Below are positions 61,887-64,000 of a DNA stretch of 64,000 bases, piece by piece. The position numbers and the translations under genes are program-made. Origin of the DNA: Lotus japonicus (taxonomy: Eukaryota > Streptophyta > Magnoliopsida > Fabales > Fabaceae); NCBI RefSeq assembly GCF_012489685.1, contig NC_080042.1, positions 63,349,633 to 63,413,632 of the forward strand. The letters are read 5' to 3'. The notes under the pieces were generated by a model that saw only the letters and a program-made list of their open reading frames with translations, was not told the DNA's origin and did not search any database. Numbering within the stretch: position 1 is the first letter of the stretch; each line of letters opens with the position of its first letter.

Positions 61887-64000
61887 CTAAGCAGAACCGG
61901 AAGGAACATTCTGAGCAGCTTGAGGATCTGGAATGGAAGCAGAAGCATCAGGAGTAAACACTACTGGTGCAAGTGCTTGGCATCTAAGAGCTTCAGCCTC
62001 AGCTTCAAGTCGCTCTGCCTCTAATCGGGCTTGTTCAGCTTGAGCTGCTGCTTGACGTGCAGCTTCTTCTGCTTGAGCTTTCTTTCTCTTGGCTTCTTCA
62101 ATAGCTTCAAGAAGCTTATGTCTCTGTTCTTGTTCATGAAGAGCCACCCTTCGAGCAAACCTTTGCTTTGCAGCCTCAATGCTATGACTTCCCTCTGCAT
62201 GCAGGAGCTGCATCATAATTGGAACTTTAGCCACTAGCCAAGTGCCCAGATTGTTCCACTCATCAGCCACACGTTCATCGTTCTCACTGAGGTCAGTCTG
62301 ACCGTGCACATTGCGTAGCATCAAAGAAGCTTCATGATAGAAAGTATTGATGCACTCAGAGAGAGATGTGGGTCGGAGGTGAGTGTAAGGGATTATGGAG
62401 AGGTTGGTTTCAGGAGAGGCTGGGTGGTTGCTGCTGTGAGCTTCAGAGGCACCTTGTGGAGAGCCAATGTTAAATGTTTGAGCATTGGGTTCAGAGGTTC
62501 CAAGGTGAGGTTCTGAAGTTTCAACCAGAGGATGGGGTGATCTAACCGAGGATTGGTTAGACACTGATTGTTCGGGTTCAGGTTCTAGTTGAATAGGCTC
62601 TTGTTGGTCAGGGGCAGGGTGAGCTTGTTGAGCCAAAGGGTCTGCCTCTTGTAAAGGATTGGCCAAGATAGGTTCATCTGGGTCAACTAGACGTTCAGGT
62701 CTAGGGCCAGGATATCTCCTAGGGCTTGGACAAGTGAGATAATACTCTTCTAGGGTAGACACCTTTTCTTTTCTGACCTCCATAAATTTTCTAATGGATT
62801 CAGAGTTATTGGAGGGAGAAGAATCAGCAACATTGGTTGGGAAGGATACGGGTGTATAGGCTGTGGAAGAGTCTGTATCCGTGGGTTTGACAGCCAGACG
62901 TTCTGATGCTCTTGGGACAGAGTGATCAGAGGTTCTGGGTTCAGGTTCTGTGTGGGTAGGCTCTGGTTGTGCAGGAATGATGGGTTCAGAAGATAATGGG
63001 TCGTACGGGATGGTAATGAGAGAGGTTGGTTCTTCTGACCTAGAGGGTTGGTTCTGAAGCAAATTCCAGAGAGGTGCTTCAGTAGGGGAAGGTTGAAAGA
63101 AGGAAGATCTTGGGGAATGTGGTGGAGAAGTGGTTTGAGCAGCCGGTTGGGATTCAGGAATAGGAGTGAGGGGATTTGAGGAGTGTTGGAGCATGGCAGA
63201 TATAGGGAGTGCATCAAATAAATTCAAATCATCATCAGAAGCAAGTGCAGGCTTACTTGAATGTGCTGATGATCTAGTCACTCTGGCAGGAGGTTCAGTC
63301 CTTCTGATCACTTCAGCAGCTGGTTCCACCCGAGTAGGCTTCACCACGATTCTGACCTTCTTCTTCTTCTTCTTAGGAGGACCATCCTCATTATCACTAT
63401 CATCACCATCATCAGGCTTTCTCTTCTTCTTTTTGATCAGAGGAACATCTGATTCCTCAGAGGATTCTTCTAGGATCATCTTCCTCTGAGCTTTCTTCTT
63501 GGGAGGAGAAGGAAACTCTGGAGCTGGTGGCAGTCTGCTGACGAAATCATCAAGATCAATTTCGAATCCTTGAGCCCTTAGGTCTTCAACATAGCACCGA
63601 ATGGCGTCAGGATTGTCTGCCTGTGTCCACAGAGGGTAGTCATTCAGAGGCATCCTTCTACTTCTGATTTCAGATGATGTGTCTTCACGAGCAGGAGCAA
63701 TCTTCTTCTGGACCAAACCCATCTTCTTCAGAGAATTTGCAGTGAAGACATCACTGACAATGGTGCTCAGATCCTCTACACATCCAGCATTGACCAGATC
63801 TTGCACCAGGTTGCTTTCAATGAGAAAGTCTGAGAGCAGTCTCCCAAAGGGGATATACTTGATTGCTGACTTGATGGAGGCAGAGGTACGAGACTTCCGG
63901 ATGCATTCCTTCAAGTAGGAGAACAGGAAGTAGGGAAGGCAGATCTTCTTCTGGTCTTGGATGAAGAACAACATCACCTTCTGGTTGAAGTTGATGTAGT
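61887..64000 (-). CDS. Envelope-like protein of the SIRE-type retrotransposon, 5' end outside window
   Basis: The frame is open from the window edge to TAG at 61889-61887; at least 703 residues are visible. Order: a folded N-terminal part (KSAIKYIPFGRLLSDFLIES ... RCYVEDLRAQGFEIDLDDFV), a lysine-rich nuclear-localisation-like stretch (PPKKKKKKVRIVVK) with acidic runs, a long P/S/E-rich disordered middle, then a C-terminal helical part with an Ala/Glu/Arg coiled coil (EEAARQAAAQAEQARLEAER). It corresponds to the ORF after pol in SIRE1-type Copia elements, called envelope-like on position and structure; a membrane function is not shown. No stop or frameshift was seen, so the insertion may be fairly recent. 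Confidence 0.8.
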   Translation of the reverse strand, partial: YINFNQKVMLFFIQDQKKICLPYFLFSYLKECIRKSRTSASIKSAIKYIPFGRLLSDFLIESNLVQDLVNAGCVEDLSTIVSDVFTANSLKKMGLVQKKIAPAREDTSSEIRSRRMPLNDYPLWTQADNPDAIRCYVEDLRAQGFEIDLDDFVSRLPPAPEFPSPPKKKAQRKMILEESSEESDVPLIKKKKRKPDDGDDSDNEDGPPKKKKKKVRIVVKPTRVEPAAEVIRRTEPPARVTRSSAHSSKPALASDDDLNLFDALPISAMLQHSSNPLTPIPESQPAAQTTSPPHSPRSSFFQPSPTEAPLWNLLQNQPSRSEEPTSLITIPYDPLSSEPIIPAQPEPTHTEPEPRTSDHSVPRASERLAVKPTDTDSSTAYTPVSFPTNVADSSPSNNSESIRKFMEVRKEKVSTLEEYYLTCPSPRRYPGPRPERLVDPDEPILANPLQEADPLAQQAHPAPDQQEPIQLEPEPEQSVSNQSSVRSPHPLVETSEPHLGTSEPNAQTFNIGSPQGASEAHSSNHPASPETNLSIIPYTHLRPTSLSECINTFYHEASLMLRNVHGQTDLSENDERVADEWNNLGTWLVAKVPIMMQLLHAEGSHSIEAAKQRFARRVALHEQEQRHKLLEAIEEAKRKKAQAEEAARQAAAQAEQARLEAERLEAEAEALRCQALAPVVFTPDASASIPDPQAAQNVPSGSA

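Larger units (their letters stand above)
59178..64000 (-). mobile_element. SIRE/Maximus-type Ty1-copia retrotransposon, 3' part
   Basis: Minus orientation: envelope-like ORF (edge to 61887), non-coding region with several polypurine tracts, 3' LTR 60379-59178. The PPT/LTR junction on the minus strand, AAAAAGGGGGAGAT followed by TGTAAGATCAAG, is typical of this Copia lineage in legumes. It sits inside the other LTR element. A possible 5-bp target copy, aggta, precedes 59178; its partner is outside the window, as are gag and pol. Confidence 0.85.

Overview
This is nuclear DNA from a flowering plant. It is AT-rich, its genes are split by GT-AG introns, and much of it is transposon-derived. The SIRE/Maximus-type Copia element, the Tat/Ogre-like Ty3 element and the mixture of MITEs suggest a dicot, most likely a papilionoid legume; that assignment is inference. 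All calls were made by reading the sequence, and no database search was run.

Layout. 1-5295 (minus): 5' part of a linker-histone-domain/AT-hook protein gene (HON4/GH1-HMGA type), running off the left edge. 6.0-14.5 kb: a Stowaway MITE, a decayed L1-type LINE with a peculiar copied insert, and a second LINE tail. 14940-22653 (plus): an intact 11-exon group D (TDY) MAP kinase gene of the MPK8 type, with a chromovirus fragment in its last intron. 22.7-33.2 kb: gene-poor, with Stowaway and pogo-like MITEs, an 868-bp almost perfect hairpin of Mutator type, a LINE fragment and a PIF/Harbinger-type element. 33262-52830: a tandem segmental duplication. Each unit carries a two-domain dsRNA-binding protein gene (DRB4-like). 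Unit 1 later received a 5.2-kb Helitron and several Mutator/MITE insertions; unit 2 received a nested pair of Mutator-type elements and a hAT MITE. Most insertions have a matching empty site in the other unit, so the order of events can be read from the sequence.

53.4 kb to the end: a small membrane-protein ORF is cut at its start by a minus-oriented LTR retrotransposon (3' LTR 53745-54518). The interior of that element carries an intact four-exon plant-mobile-domain (PMD) gene of 1,247 codons on the opposite strand. A SIRE-type Copia element, also minus-oriented, is inserted downstream of the PMD gene (3' LTR 59178-60379, envelope-like ORF 61887 to the edge). It too carries a small antisense coiled-coil gene, with its own TATA box and poly(A) signal, broken by one stop codon.

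The cellular genes are a chromatin architectural protein, a MAP kinase and a duplicated dsRNA-binding protein that probably acts in small-RNA pathways. They are not functionally linked. The most notable observations are the two antisense genes in unrelated retrotransposons, the duplication with paired filled and empty sites, and the large hairpin.
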